Shown here in pieces: positions 1 through 8,105 of a DNA stretch of 52,315 nucleotides. Source of the DNA: Oscillospiraceae bacterium (GTDB lineage Bacteria > Bacillota > Clostridia > Oscillospirales > Oscillospiraceae). The notes under the pieces are model-generated. The model searched no databases and was not told the origin of the DNA. It saw nothing but the letters and a program-made list of their open reading frames with translations. The stretch lies in NCBI GenBank assembly GCA_017429325.1, contig JAFRPC010000044.1, positions 1 through 52,315 of the forward strand. Reading direction: 5' to 3'. The position numbers and the translations under genes were made by a program. Position 1 is the first letter of the stretch, and each line of letters opens with the position of its first letter.

Positions 1-2
1 AC

Positions 3-104
3 TTGCAGTCTTATCTCAGCGAGTTCTGCTATAGATTCAACCGCAGGAGCTTTCACGGGCAGATCTTTGACCGCTTGGTCCTTGCCGTTTCCTCCTGCAA
101 CTAA
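3..104 (+). mobile_element. IS1595-family transposase, C-terminal end (partial)
   Basis: An open frame enters from the window edge and ends with TAA at 102-104. Its residues include YLSEFCYRFNRR, which resembles the conserved C-terminal segment of DDE transposases of the IS1595 (ISXO2-like) family. Only 33 residues are visible, so it is unknown whether the element is intact upstream. It forms the left border of the AT-rich exporter island. The family call is from motif memory alone. Confidence 0.6.
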
Positions 105-240
105 ATCTTGTGCCTTGCTGAGTTAAGCCGATAACCAGAATGCTAATTAATTGTCAAATCATGTGTAGAAGTATGTTCGATCTGCGATATTGTTGATTAT
201 TTATTTGCAAAATCACTATAGAATCCTCTATGTCCCTGTG

Positions 241-281
241 AGGCTTAAATGAGGGATAGTATCCCTCATTTAAGCCTTTTT
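241..281 (+). terminator. Rho-independent terminator
   Basis: A perfect 16-bp inverted repeat (241-256 with 262-277) encloses a 5-base loop and is followed by a run of T. It lies between the transposase end and the exporter genes and probably stops transcription coming from the insertion sequence. It could alternatively belong to the end of the insertion sequence. Confidence 0.75.
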
Positions 282-490
282 GTAATTGTTTTCTGCGTAG
301 CAATACAAATTATTTCAACTTGAAGTATCATACCTGCTGCTATTCTCAAAGATGCTTCGATATAAATTTTACATCGCTGATTCGGGAAGAATGCTTTTTA
401 AATAAATAACTGTTATGTATCGACACCTATCTATTGATGCTATTGAATTTATGCGATAAAGAATATATTATCAGATTTGAGGTTTTCTGA
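282..490. other. AT-rich intergenic leader of the exporter genes
   Basis: No open frame with a ribosome site is visible here, and in particular no bacteriocin precursor. The sequence is AT-rich like the two genes that follow. Loose -35/-10-like hexamers occur around 434-469 but none has good spacing. A GAGG ribosome site at about 478-481 precedes the permease start. Confidence 0.4.
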
Positions 491-2362
491 ATGAAAAAAA
501 TATTTTATTTCGCGGGCTTTTTCACTGGGATTTATTTAATATATGTTTTTATTCTATTTTCTAACTCCATAATTTTCCCGACAGTTTCTGGAGAACTGTT
601 TGATTGCTCTGTTGAAAAAAATATACGTGTAAAGGATTTAATAAGCATATCCAAACAATATGATATGACTGTATTCACCAATGAGTATCATAATACAGCC
701 GCTTTTTCAAAAGATATTGTTTTTCAGTTTTTGTCTATCAGTCAGGAACATTCGTCCGGTATACATATGGGATTTCAGCCATCATTATTCCCAACAAATA
801 AAATCCTGTATGAAATTCAAAATCAGTACGATTTATGCGTGCAAAGATTTTGGGTTATGCAAAATAACATTTCGAACTTTAAGGAATTTTTAGGAGCATT
901 AAAGGAATATGGTGTTAGTGCAGATTACTTCATGCTTTATACTATGAATTCACAGGTTGTATTTGCGGGTAAAAATATTGAGTTTTTTGTCTGTATGTGT
1001 CTGTTCTTGCTGTTTTGCATGGGCTCCTATTATGTCATACGAAATAAAGAAATTGCAATTTTAAAATTATACGGATGTAGCAACTTGGCTATATCTGGGC
1101 GCCTGATAAAAACTGCGGCATTTCGCATTCTTATAGGCTATATAATAACATGTATGGTCTTTTGTATGTACATCCTAATGAACAATATGTCATTACTGGG
1201 TGATTATCTAAAACTTTTTTTCTATGTTATTTTTTGTATTATATACATTTTGGCAGTTAGTTTTTTTATAGGAGCTGTCTTCGTAAACTGCATGAGCATT
1301 CTTCCAAGCATAAAAAACAAAAAAAATAATAAGCTCATTTTAAGCTTCACCGTTGTTTTTAAGATATGTATTACGGTGATTCTATTGCTTTTTGCCAAAA
1401 GTGTTTATTATGAAGTTTTGGATTTGAAGACAACCACATATTATACCAATAACTCACCAGGTAAAGACTTTTATTATATTAATACTTCGACGGAACCAGA
1501 CAATGCTATGATGGTGCAAATTATATCTGCCATTGAAAGCCTGGACAGCGAGAATGTATACAATTATGCAGAGCCTGTAGAGTGTTCATTTGGAAACGAA
1601 AAAAACCAAATTGAACTCCCTGTGATTTGTATGTCTTACAATATGCTGAACTATATTCCTATTTTCGCGGAGGACGGAACACTTGTTCGACAGGAAAATT
1701 TAGATTATTCAGGAACCACCTTGTTAATTCCAGCTAATCTAAAGGATAGAACCGAGGATATAATTACGGGTTTTTCTGATTATAGTTTTGATAATTCTGA
1801 CATAAATATCTATTATATTACCGCGGAGCAGGAACATAGCGACTTTTTAGATACCGAAATAATCGTATGCAATGCGCTTTATTGCTTGCGGGAAACGGAA
1901 AAAAGCCTGTATTTCAATGGTGGAGAAGTTTTATTTCATAGAGATACAGCTGCGATCCTACAAAAATGTTTAGATGAGGACAAAATAGATGGCGGCACTG
2001 TATCGCTCAGAGCATTGGGAAATGACTATCAAATCGGTATTATGAACATAAAGCTCAAATTATTGGACGATTTGCAGTTTTTGATTATAAATTTTTCTTC
2101 CTTTGTTTTATCGGTCATTGCCATTGCTATTGTATATTGTGAGCTCAGAAAGAAGGAAATCTCTATTTATCAAATGGCCTCAGTCTATCCGAAAAGGGTT
2201 ATCATTTATTTAGTGGGTATCAACCTCTTCATTACAATTACGCTTGCTTGTATAATTTGCCCTATGTGCCTTCTTGCTGCAATACCGGAAGTCTTGATAT
2301 ATTTTTCTGTATTTAACTATTACCGTTCACGAAAAATATTGGCGGTATTAAACGGTGAATAA
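491..2362 (+). CDS. Bacteriocin-associated ABC transporter permease (FtsX-like)
   Basis: A 623-residue membrane protein. It starts with a hydrophobic segment (about residues 3-27), then a large extracytoplasmic domain, an FtsX-like helix cluster around 160-300, a second extracytoplasmic region, and C-terminal helices around 535-615. The length and topology match the bacteriocin-associated integral membrane proteins of lactococcin 972-type export systems, which work with an MacB/LolD-like ATPase. The ATPase gene follows 24 bases downstream. Base composition is visibly far more AT-rich than the genes after 3.7 kb, suggesting horizontal acquisition. No bacteriocin gene is adjacent, so the substrate is unknown; a peptide-resistance (BceB-like) role is an alternative. 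Confidence 0.7.
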   Translation: MKKIFYFAGFFTGIYLIYVFILFSNSIIFPTVSGELFDCSVEKNIRVKDLISISKQYDMTVFTNEYHNTAAFSKDIVFQFLSISQEHSSGIHMGFQPSLFPTNKILYEIQNQYDLCVQRFWVMQNNISNFKEFLGALKEYGVSADYFMLYTMNSQVVFAGKNIEFFVCMCLFLLFCMGSYYVIRNKEIAILKLYGCSNLAISGRLIKTAAFRILIGYIITCMVFCMYILMNNMSLLGDYLKLFFYVIFCIIYILAVSFFIGAVFVNCMSILPSIKNKKNNKLILSFTVVFKICITVILLLFAKSVYYEVLDLKTTTYYTNNSPGKDFYYINTSTEPDNAMMVQIISAIESLDSENVYNYAEPVECSFGNEKNQIELPVICMSYNMLNYIPIFAEDGTLVRQENLDYSGTTLLIPANLKDRTEDIITGFSDYSFDNSDINIYYITAEQEHSDFLDTEIIVCNALYCLRETEKSLYFNGGEVLFHRDTAAILQKCLDEDKIDGGTVSLRALGNDYQIGIMNIKLKLLDDLQFLIINFSSFVLSVIAIAIVYCELRKKEISIYQMASVYPKRVIIYLVGINLFITITLACIICPMCLLAAIPEVLIYFSVFNYYRSRKILAVLNGE

Positions 2363-2386
2363 TAAAGGAAAGGAAATGGACAAATT

Positions 2387-3010
2387 ATGATAGAGTTAAA
2401 GAATATAAACAAAGCCTTTGGCGAAAAAAAACTCTTTACAAACTATAATATTGTGATTAACGATGGGGAGTTCTGTGGGATAAAGGGCGTTTCTGGAAGT
2501 GGTAAATCCACACTTTTAAACATGATTGGTTTGCTTGAAAAATGTGATAGTGGTGAAATTATTATCAATGGAAAAACCGTAGATTATGAAAACAAAAGAC
2601 AGATTAATTCTCTGCGAAAAGAAACGATTGGGTATTTGTTTCAAAATTTTGCATTGATAGATGATTTTTCTGTGTTTGATAACTTAGTAATCGGCTTACC
2701 GAGGAAGTCAAAAAAAGAACAGAAATTGCAGATTTCTTCTGTTCTAAAAAATTTGAATTTGGATGTTCCACTGGAACAGAAGATTTTCAAACTATCTGGT
2801 GGAGAACAGCAGCGTATAGCGATTGCAAGAGTTATTCTACAAAACAAATCAATTATTTTAGCAGACGAACCAACGGCTTCAGTTGATTCCAAGAATAGAG
2901 ATATAATTTTATGGATTCTTCAAAAACTTAACAATCAAGGCATAACAGTAGTTGTTGTGTCGCACGACGATTATGTAATTAAGCACGCTAATCGAGTTAT
3001 TAACTTGTAA
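2387..3010 (+). CDS. ABC transporter ATP-binding protein (bacteriocin/MacB-like)
   Basis: A 207-residue ATPase with all ABC motifs: Walker A GVSGSGKST (about 34-42), the Q-loop around YLFQNF, signature LSGGEQQR (about 137-144), Walker B IILADEPT and the H-loop VVVSHD. It resembles the short ATPases of lactococcin 972-type exporters and LolD/MacB. It lies 24 bases after the permease gene and shares its AT-rich composition, so the two are very probably one operon and one transporter. The cell-surface substrate cannot be read from the sequence. Confidence 0.85.
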   Translation: MIELKNINKAFGEKKLFTNYNIVINDGEFCGIKGVSGSGKSTLLNMIGLLEKCDSGEIIINGKTVDYENKRQINSLRKETIGYLFQNFALIDDFSVFDNLVIGLPRKSKKEQKLQISSVLKNLNLDVPLEQKIFKLSGGEQQRIAIARVILQNKSIILADEPTASVDSKNRDIILWILQKLNNQGITVVVVSHDDYVIKHANRVINL

Positions 3011-3204
3011 ATTGAACATAGTCTGTAAAAACCTCATAAGAAAAAGACAATACAAGTCGATTTTTCTCACTCGAAAAAGTACAGTTCAATCAGGAGACAA
3101 TTAATGCGAAAAAATCTCGTAAGTGCTCCGGATGACTACAACAAGCCTAGCCCTGTTTCCAGGATGGTATTGTATAGAGCAACAAGTTAAGCGTCAGGTA
3201 TTGG

Positions 3205-3300
3205 CTATCGGTAAATTTGACCAGCATTCAGCAATAAATTCATAAGGAGCTTTTTTGCAATAGCAATAATTGCTTTCTTCTGCCAGAGTTCAACACACAG
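3205..3300 (-). pseudogene. Degenerate IS110-family transposase C-terminus
   Basis: Read on the minus strand, this stretch encodes QKKAIIAIAKKLL followed by a tail ending in GQIYR and a stop at 3205-3207. The KKAIIAIA(R/K)KLL segment is characteristic of the C-terminal end of IS110/IS116/IS902 transposases. The same frame hits a stop codon upstream (around 3320), and no start or catalytic region is visible. It is therefore a relic, and it marks the right border of the AT-rich island. Confidence 0.5.
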
Positions 3301-3455
3301 CAGGGGGGGCGGTTCTCTGTGTCAAACAGAGAGGATGCTTCTGTGTATACGGTCCTTCCTATGACCTATCATACATTGTGCCAGGCGAACTGTTAAACTT
3401 GCCGCGGGCTTCCGGGCCGCAGGACGGAGCGCCGGAGCCTCGGAAAAAGGCTGCT

Positions 3456-3505
3456 GTTATATAGGCGTATTGAGCCGGTACAGTTATATAGGCGTATTGA
3501 GCCGG
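3456..3505 (+). repeat. Two tandem 23-base repeats, 27-base period
   Basis: The same 23 bases occur at 3456-3478 and 3483-3505, separated by four bases. They lie in the noncoding stretch between the degenerate transposase and the aminotransferase promoter. No function is evident; slipped-strand duplication is the simplest explanation. Confidence 0.8.
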
Positions 3506-3567
3506 AAGATGGTTGACAAAAATCGAGAAAAATAATTATAGAAGTAGTTTTCTGCTGCACTGCCGGA

Positions 3568-3639
3568 GCGCCGAAACGCCGCGGAGATCTGATGCGCCGA
3601 AACGGCTCGGAAATATGCGCCGAAACGCCTCGGAAATAG
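3568..3639 (+). repeat. Three imperfect tandem repeats (about 23-26 bases)
   Basis: Three copies beginning GCGCCGAAACG occur at 3568-3593, 3594-3616 and 3617-3639. The last ends just before the -35 box of the aminotransferase promoter. No open frame with a ribosome site is convincing between 3011 and 3700. The repeats could be a binding array or simply a tandem duplication. Confidence 0.75.
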
Positions 3640-3642
3640 GGC

Positions 3643-3671
3643 TTGCAATCTTCTGCCCTATGCGGTACAAT
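3643..3671 (+). promoter_or_regulatory. Sigma-A-type promoter for the aminotransferase
   Basis: TTGCAA at 3643-3648 and TACAAT at 3666-3671 are separated by 17 bases. Transcription would begin near 3678, about 50 bases before the chosen start codon. Confidence 0.75.
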
Positions 3672-3727
3672 AGAGACAGCCGCCTCGGCGGTATGCTGCC
3701 TGACAATTGGGAAAGGATGAAGAAAAC

Positions 3728-4993
3728 GTGAAACCCTTTGAAAATCTGACCGGGGCGGAGAAGGAAGCCCTGTACAAGTCCCTGCGGGAGGAATTTGACC
3801 GCGTCTGCGGGAAGAAGCTGAAGCTGAATATGGCTCGCGGCAAGCCCGGCAAGGAGCAGCTCGACCTGGTCTCCGGCATCCTCACCGCCCTGACCAAGCC
3901 GGAGGACTGCGAATGCGACGGCATCGACGCCCGCAACTACGGGAACCTCTCCGGCCTGCCTGCCGCCAAGCGCCTCTTTGCCGAAATTCTGGACTGCAAG
4001 CCGGAGCAGTGCTTCATGGGCGGCTCCTCCAGCCTGCAGCTCATGTATGACCTGGTCGCCAAGGCCTGGACCCACGGCCTGCTGCACAGCCCCCAGCCCT
4101 GGTGCCGGGAGCCCAAGGTCAAATGGCTCTGCCCGGCCCCGGGCTATGACCGTCATTTCGCCGTCTCCAAGTCCTTCGGCATGGAAATGATCCCCGTCCC
4201 CATGACGCCGCAGGGCCCGGACATGGACCTGGTGGAGGAGCTGGTCAAGGACCCGACGGTCAAGGGCATCTGGTGCGTTCCCAAATTCTCCAACCCCCAG
4301 GGCTTCGTCTATTCGGAGCAGACCATCGCCCGGTTGGCAGGCCTGAAGCCCGCAGCGCCCGACTTCACCCTGATTTGGGACAACGCCTACTGCGTCCATG
4401 AGGTCTACGGCGAATACCTGCCCTTCCCCGACATCCTCTCCCTATGCGCCGAGGCGGGGAACCCGGATATGGTCTACGAATTCGCCTCCACCTCCAAGAT
4501 CACCTTCCCCGGCGCGGGCATCAGCGTTATGGCGGCCAGCGAGGCCAACCAGAGCTATCTACAGAGTCTGCTGACCTTCCAGATCATCTCCTACAACAAG
4601 GTCAACCAGCTCCGCCACGTCCGCTTCCTGAAGGACAAGGCCCACACCCTCGAGATCATGAAGCAGCACGCCGAGGTCCTGCGGCCCAAGTTCGACTGCG
4701 TGCTGGACACTCTGGAGCGGGAGATCGCTCCGCTGGGTCTGGCTTCCTGGGAGAAGCCCAAGGGCGGCTACTTCGTCTCCGTCAACACCCTGCCCGGCCT
4801 GGCGAAGCGGACCTTAGAGCTCTGCGCCCAAGCAGGCGTCACCATGACCGCCGCCGGCGCCACCTACCCCTACGGCAAGGACCCCGCCGACAGCAACATC
4901 CGCATCGCCCCCAGTTACCCCGGTCTGGAGGAGCTGGCCCAGGCCATCGAGATTTTCTGCCTCTGCCTGAAGCTGGCCGCGCTGGAAAAATAA
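3728..4993 (+). CDS. Class I PLP-dependent aminotransferase (aspartate aminotransferase-like)
   Basis: About 421 residues of fold-type I PLP enzyme. The motif LNMARGKP near the N-terminus, the WDNAYCVHEV segment and the Schiff-base motif ASTSKITFPGAG (Lys about 257) match the subgroup typified by Corynebacterium AspT (Pfam alanine-glyoxylate/Asp aminotransferase family). It probably transfers amino groups between aspartate or a similar amino acid and 2-oxoglutarate in the cytoplasm. I chose GTG 3728 because an AAAGGA ribosome site lies about 10 bases upstream; an in-frame TTG at 3707 has no ribosome site. The gene has its own promoter and a terminator right after it, so it appears monocistronic. 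Substrate specificity is not certain. Confidence 0.85.
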   Translation: MKPFENLTGAEKEALYKSLREEFDRVCGKKLKLNMARGKPGKEQLDLVSGILTALTKPEDCECDGIDARNYGNLSGLPAAKRLFAEILDCKPEQCFMGGSSSLQLMYDLVAKAWTHGLLHSPQPWCREPKVKWLCPAPGYDRHFAVSKSFGMEMIPVPMTPQGPDMDLVEELVKDPTVKGIWCVPKFSNPQGFVYSEQTIARLAGLKPAAPDFTLIWDNAYCVHEVYGEYLPFPDILSLCAEAGNPDMVYEFASTSKITFPGAGISVMAASEANQSYLQSLLTFQIISYNKVNQLRHVRFLKDKAHTLEIMKQHAEVLRPKFDCVLDTLEREIAPLGLASWEKPKGGYFVSVNTLPGLAKRTLELCAQAGVTMTAAGATYPYGKDPADSNIRIAPSYPGLEELAQAIEIFCLCLKLAALEK

Positions 4994-5006
4994 GAACAGT
5001 TCCTAC

Positions 5007-5049
5007 CCTCTCCGCGGAGAAAGAGATTCCCCGCGGAGAGGATTTTTTT
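5007..5049 (+). terminator. Rho-independent terminator of the aminotransferase gene
   Basis: An 11-bp perfect stem (5007-5017 with 5031-5041) is followed by A and then seven T. It lies 14 bases after the aminotransferase stop codon. Confidence 0.9.
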
Positions 5050-5069
5050 CTCCGCTGGGCCGTCTTTTC

Positions 5070-5098
5070 TTGCATTTTGCCGCAAAATATGGTATCAT
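5070..5098 (+). promoter_or_regulatory. Promoter of the ruvC operon
   Basis: TTGCAT at 5070-5075 and TATCAT at 5093-5098 with a 17-base spacer. It precedes the small membrane protein gene and ruvC-ruvA, which run on the same strand with little spacing. Confidence 0.65.
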
Positions 5099-5132
5099 AA
5101 TTTGCAAATGGAATTCCAGGAGGTACGGAACG

Positions 5133-5318
5133 ATGACGCAGAATGAGCTTTCCCGGGAGGAATTGGAGCATCTGGCGGAAAAAGAGCTGGAGCAGCAGGC
5201 CAACAAACAGGAGTACGTGGAACGGCCCCTGTCACACCGGGTCCTGGCGTGGATCTTAGCGGGTGTGATGGTCGTGGGTGTGCTGCTCTACTTTGCCCAC
5301 ATCGCGGGCCTGCTCTGA
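5133..5318 (+). CDS. Small single-pass membrane protein
   Basis: A 61-residue protein. ATG 5133 is preceded by AGGAGG at 5118-5123, which decides the start over an upstream in-frame ATG at 5070. Residues 1-35 are charged and helical (rich in Glu and Gln); residues about 38-60 form one transmembrane helix. I do not recognise a family. It is the first gene of the apparent ruvC-ruvA transcript, with its stop codon directly next to the ruvC start. Confidence 0.75.
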   Translation: MTQNELSREELEHLAEKELEQQANKQEYVERPLSHRVLAWILAGVMVVGVLLYFAHIAGLL

Positions 5319-5321
5319 GTG

Positions 5322-5822
5322 ATGCGCATTTTAGGCATCGACCCCGGTTATGCCACCACGGGCTTCGGCCTGCTCCAGGCGGAGGGGCCGGAGTTCCGGC
5401 TTTTGCAGTACGGCGTCGTCACCACCCCCGCCGACCTGCCATTTCCCAGGCGTCTGGAGATCCTGTACGACGACCTGCTGCGGCTGGTGGAGGTCACGGC
5501 TCCCGACGCAGCGGCAGTGGAGGAGCTCTTCTGGGGCCACAATATCACCACCGGCATCGGGGTCTCCCACGGACGGGGCGTAATCCTGCTGGCCCTGACC
5601 AAGGCCGGGGTCCCGATTTATGAGTACACCCCCATGCAGGTCAAGCAGGCGGTGGTGGGCTACGGCAAGGCGGAGAAGCGGCAGGTCATTGAAATGACCC
5701 GCCGGATCCTCCGCATGGAACAGCCCGCCCGCCCCGACGACGCGGCGGACGCCATCGCCATTGCCCTCTGCCACGCCCGTTCCCAGAGTTCCCTGCTTTC
5801 AAAGCTCCAGGCCTCCCCGTAG
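5322..5822 (+). CDS. ruvC: Crossover junction endodeoxyribonuclease RuvC
   Basis: A 166-residue Holliday-junction resolvase. The N-terminus MRILGIDPG carries the first catalytic Asp (D7); VEELFWG supplies the acidic residue near 67-68, and RPDDAADAIAIA the C-terminal Asp pair (about 139-143). It acts with RuvAB to cut recombination intermediates. A GTG directly before the ATG is a possible alternative start (5319). The stop codon TAG (5820-5822) is part of a dispersed palindromic repeat, so the extreme C-terminus may have been reshaped by the repeat. ruvA follows 46 bases later. Confidence 0.95.
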   Translation: MRILGIDPGYATTGFGLLQAEGPEFRLLQYGVVTTPADLPFPRRLEILYDDLLRLVEVTAPDAAAVEELFWGHNITTGIGVSHGRGVILLALTKAGVPIYEYTPMQVKQAVVGYGKAEKRQVIEMTRRILRMEQPARPDDAADAIAIALCHARSQSSLLSKLQASP

Positions 5823-5845
5823 CGGCGAACAGTGTGCGCCACGGG
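5819..5845 (+). repeat. GTAG-headed palindromic repeat (supplies the ruvC stop)
   Basis: GTAGCGGCG followed by a short arm-loop-arm containing AACAGTGTGCGCC and CACGGG. The same 27-base element, with one difference, lies at 26638-26664, where its TAG is the stop codon of secA. Here the TAG is the stop codon of ruvC. Confidence 0.8.
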
Positions 5846-5868
5846 AAAACATATAAAGGAAGAACGCT

Positions 5869-6474
5869 ATGTTTTACTATTTGAACGGAAAGATCACCGT
5901 CCTGGAGGCGGGGCTGGCCGTGGTGGACTGCGCCGGCGTCGGCTATGCCTGCCACTGCAGCACCTACACCCAGTCGCAGCTTCGGGTAGGGGAGGAGCGG
6001 AGGCTCTACACCCACGTCAACGTCAAGGAGGACGCCTTTGACATCTACGGCTTCTCCGGGCGGGAGGAGCTGCGGCTCTTCGAGCTGCTCACCGGCGTCA
6101 CCGGCGTGGGACCCGCCTCGGCCCTTGCCATTCTCTCGGTGCTCTCCCCGGACCAGCTCACCCTCGCCATCCTGACGGGGGACGAGAAGGCCATCACCCG
6201 GGCCAAGGGCATCGGCGCCAAGAGCGCCAAGCGCATCATATTAGAACTGAAGGACAAGATCGGCGGCGAGCTGGACTTCTCCGCCGGGACCGGCGCCTCC
6301 GGCGCAGTCGTTCTCCCGCAGGACAGCGGCAAGGTCGCCCTGGCCACCGCGGCCCTCGCGGAGCTGGGCTACTCCCAGTCCGAGGCCGCCGCCGCCCTCA
6401 AGGGCGCGGATGCCGAGAAGCTGAGCGTGGAAGAGCTGGTGCGCTACGGCCTGCGGGCTATGGTGCTGAAATAG
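5869..6474 (+). CDS. ruvA: Holliday junction branch migration protein RuvA
   Basis: A 201-residue protein with the N-terminal OB-fold beginning MFYYLNGKI, central helix-hairpin-helix motifs (GVTGVGPASALAIL and AKGIGAKSAKRIILELKDK) and a C-terminal UBA-like domain that contacts RuvB. It forms the tetrameric DNA-binding scaffold for RuvB at junctions. It lies directly after ruvC and is probably cotranscribed. ruvB is on the same strand but separated by 457 bases of repeat-rich noncoding DNA, unlike the usual ruvA-ruvB adjacency. Confidence 0.97.
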   Translation: MFYYLNGKITVLEAGLAVVDCAGVGYACHCSTYTQSQLRVGEERRLYTHVNVKEDAFDIYGFSGREELRLFELLTGVTGVGPASALAILSVLSPDQLTLAILTGDEKAITRAKGIGAKSAKRIILELKDKIGGELDFSAGTGASGAVVLPQDSGKVALATAALAELGYSQSEAAAALKGADAEKLSVEELVRYGLRAMVLK

Positions 6475-6931
6475 GCGTCAGGGATCAGGCGCGCCTGTAG
6501 CGCCGGCTATCAGCCGGCCAACGTTCTCCGCACGGGAACAGTTGAAAGTTGAAAAATGAAAGTTGAAAGTTTCGGAGTTTTTCAATTTGCAAATTGAAAA
6601 ACACTTTTAATTCTCAATTCTTCCCTCTCAATTCTTACCGCTCGATCCTCTGTATATCTGGTAACAAAACAGGTAACGAAACAAGTAACAAGAGGTATAA
6701 AAAAGATTTATGTGTACCTATAAAATATATATAAAAACCGTTGTTACCTTGTTTTTGTTACCCTCCAAATAAAAAGTGCTCGCCGCCGCAGCTGCGCGCA
6801 TTGAGCGCCTGTCAGTCCCGCCTGCCTCGCCGTAGGGACGGTCATTGGCCGCCCACAGGACGCAGATCTCGCCGTAGGGGCGGTCATTGGCCGCCTACAT
6901 ACCGCAAATCTCAGAACGTGAGGAAACGAGT
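6475..6931. other. Repeat-rich noncoding gap between ruvA and ruvB
   Basis: No credible gene is visible. The gap holds a GTAG-headed palindrome (6497-6519), a cluster of GAAAGTTGAAA-type short repeats around 6541-6600, an AT-rich patch (about 6655-6770), and two copies of the palindromic repeat family close to ruvB. It separates two halves of what is usually one operon. Confidence 0.6.
6826..6897 (+). repeat. Two GTAGGG-headed palindromic repeats
   Basis: Copies at 6826-6855 and 6868-6897 share CTCGCCGTAGGG and a palindrome around GGTCATTGGCCGCC, with one substitution in the shared core. They belong to the dispersed family described in the findings. They lie immediately upstream of the ruvB ribosome site. 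Confidence 0.85.
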
Positions 6932-7969
6932 ATGAGCATTGATTTCTCTCAGAATTACGAAGCCCCGGTGGTGACGGCCTCCATCACGCCGCTGGACGAG
7001 GGGGAGGTCTCCCTGCGCCCCAGGACCCTCCGGGATTACACCGGCCAGGAGAAGGCAAAGGAGAACCTTGCCGTCTACATTGAGGCGGCCCGGCGGCGCA
7101 ATGAGCCCCTGGACCACGTTCTGCTCTACGGCCCTCCGGGCCTGGGCAAGACGACCCTGGCGGGGGTCATCGCCAACGAGATGGGCGTCAACATCCGCGT
7201 CACCTCCGGCCCCGCCATCGAGAAGCCCGGCGACCTGGCGGCTCTGCTGACCAATCTGAACCCCGGCGACATCCTGTTCATCGACGAGATCCACCGGCTC
7301 AACCGGGTGGTGGAGGAGATCCTCTACCCGGCGATGGAGGACTTCGCCATCGACATCATCGTGGGCAAGGGCCCCAGCGCCAACTCCATCCGGCTGGACC
7401 TGCCCCGCTTCACCCTCATCGGGGCCACCACCCGGGCGGGGCAGCTCTCCTCGCCCCTGCGGGACCGCTTCGGCGTTTCCCTGCGGCTGGAGCTCTATCA
7501 GCCGGAGGAGCTGGCCCGCATCGTGACCCGCTCCGCCAGCCTCTTCGGGATGCAGATTGAGCCCGCCGGAGCCCGGGAGATCGCCTCCCGGAGCCGCGGC
7601 ACCCCCCGCATCGCCAACCGTATCCTCCGCCGGGTCCGGGACTATGCCCAGATTTACTACGACGGCGTTATCACCGCTGAGGCTGCCGCCCACGCCCTGG
7701 AGAAGTTAGAGATCGACGAGCTGGGGCTGGACCGCATCGACCACAGGATGCTTCGGGCCATCATCGAGAACTACGGCGGCGGCCCCGTGGGTCTGGAGAC
7801 CCTGGCGGCCACCATCGGCGAGGAGGCTGTCACGCTGGAGGATGTCTACGAGCCCTATCTGATGCAGATCGGCTTCCTCTCCAGGACCCCGCGGGGGCGC
7901 TGCGTGACCCAGTTGGCCTATGAACATCTGGGCCTTCTGATGCCGGGCCAGCAGCAGATGCGGCTTTGA
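6932..7969 (+). CDS. ruvB: Holliday junction branch migration helicase RuvB
   Basis: A 345-residue AAA+ motor that drives branch migration with RuvA. Walker [10 protein letters not shown], Walker [12 protein letters not shown], sensor GATTRAGQL, arginine finger region SPLRDRFG, and the C-terminal winged-helix domain ending near MPGQQQMRL are all visible. I chose ATG 6932, preceded by GAGGAA; an upstream in-frame start at 6887 would add residues encoded by a palindromic repeat. Confidence 0.97.
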   Translation: MSIDFSQNYEAPVVTASITPLDEGEVSLRPRTLRDYTGQEKAKENLAVYIEAARRRNEPLDHVLLYGPPGLGKTTLAGVIANEMGVNIRVTSGPAIEKPGDLAALLTNLNPGDILFIDEIHRLNRVVEEILYPAMEDFAIDIIVGKGPSANSIRLDLPRFTLIGATTRAGQLSSPLRDRFGVSLRLELYQPEELARIVTRSASLFGMQIEPAGAREIASRSRGTPRIANRILRRVRDYAQIYYDGVITAEAAAHALEKLEIDELGLDRIDHRMLRAIIENYGGGPVGLETLAATIGEEAVTLEDVYEPYLMQIGFLSRTPRGRCVTQLAYEHLGLLMPGQQQMRL

Positions 7970-8065
7970 GGAACATATTTTCCATGGAAATCGGCATGTT
8001 TATTCAGACTCTTTGGGTAAAACCGACAGAAATAACAAAATAATTAATATTTTTGAAAATTTTTG

Positions 8066-8093
8066 TTGACAGACCGCCATTGCGTGGTATAAT
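8066..8093 (+). promoter_or_regulatory. Consensus promoter of the sigma factor gene
   Basis: TTGACA at 8066-8071 and TATAAT at 8088-8093 with a 16-base spacer: both hexamers match the sigma-A consensus exactly. The expected transcription start (about 8100) is only a few bases before the first ATG at 8106. Confidence 0.85.
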
Positions 8094-8105
8094 TATCAAC
8101 GAATC

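Noticed and set aside
3270..3464. A 64-residue plus-strand open frame
   Set aside because: No ribosome site, no recognisable domain, and it overlaps the transposase relic and a tandem repeat.
3456..3640. Possible CRISPR array
   Set aside because: Only two and three repeats, with spacers absent or only 4 bases long; no cas genes in the window.
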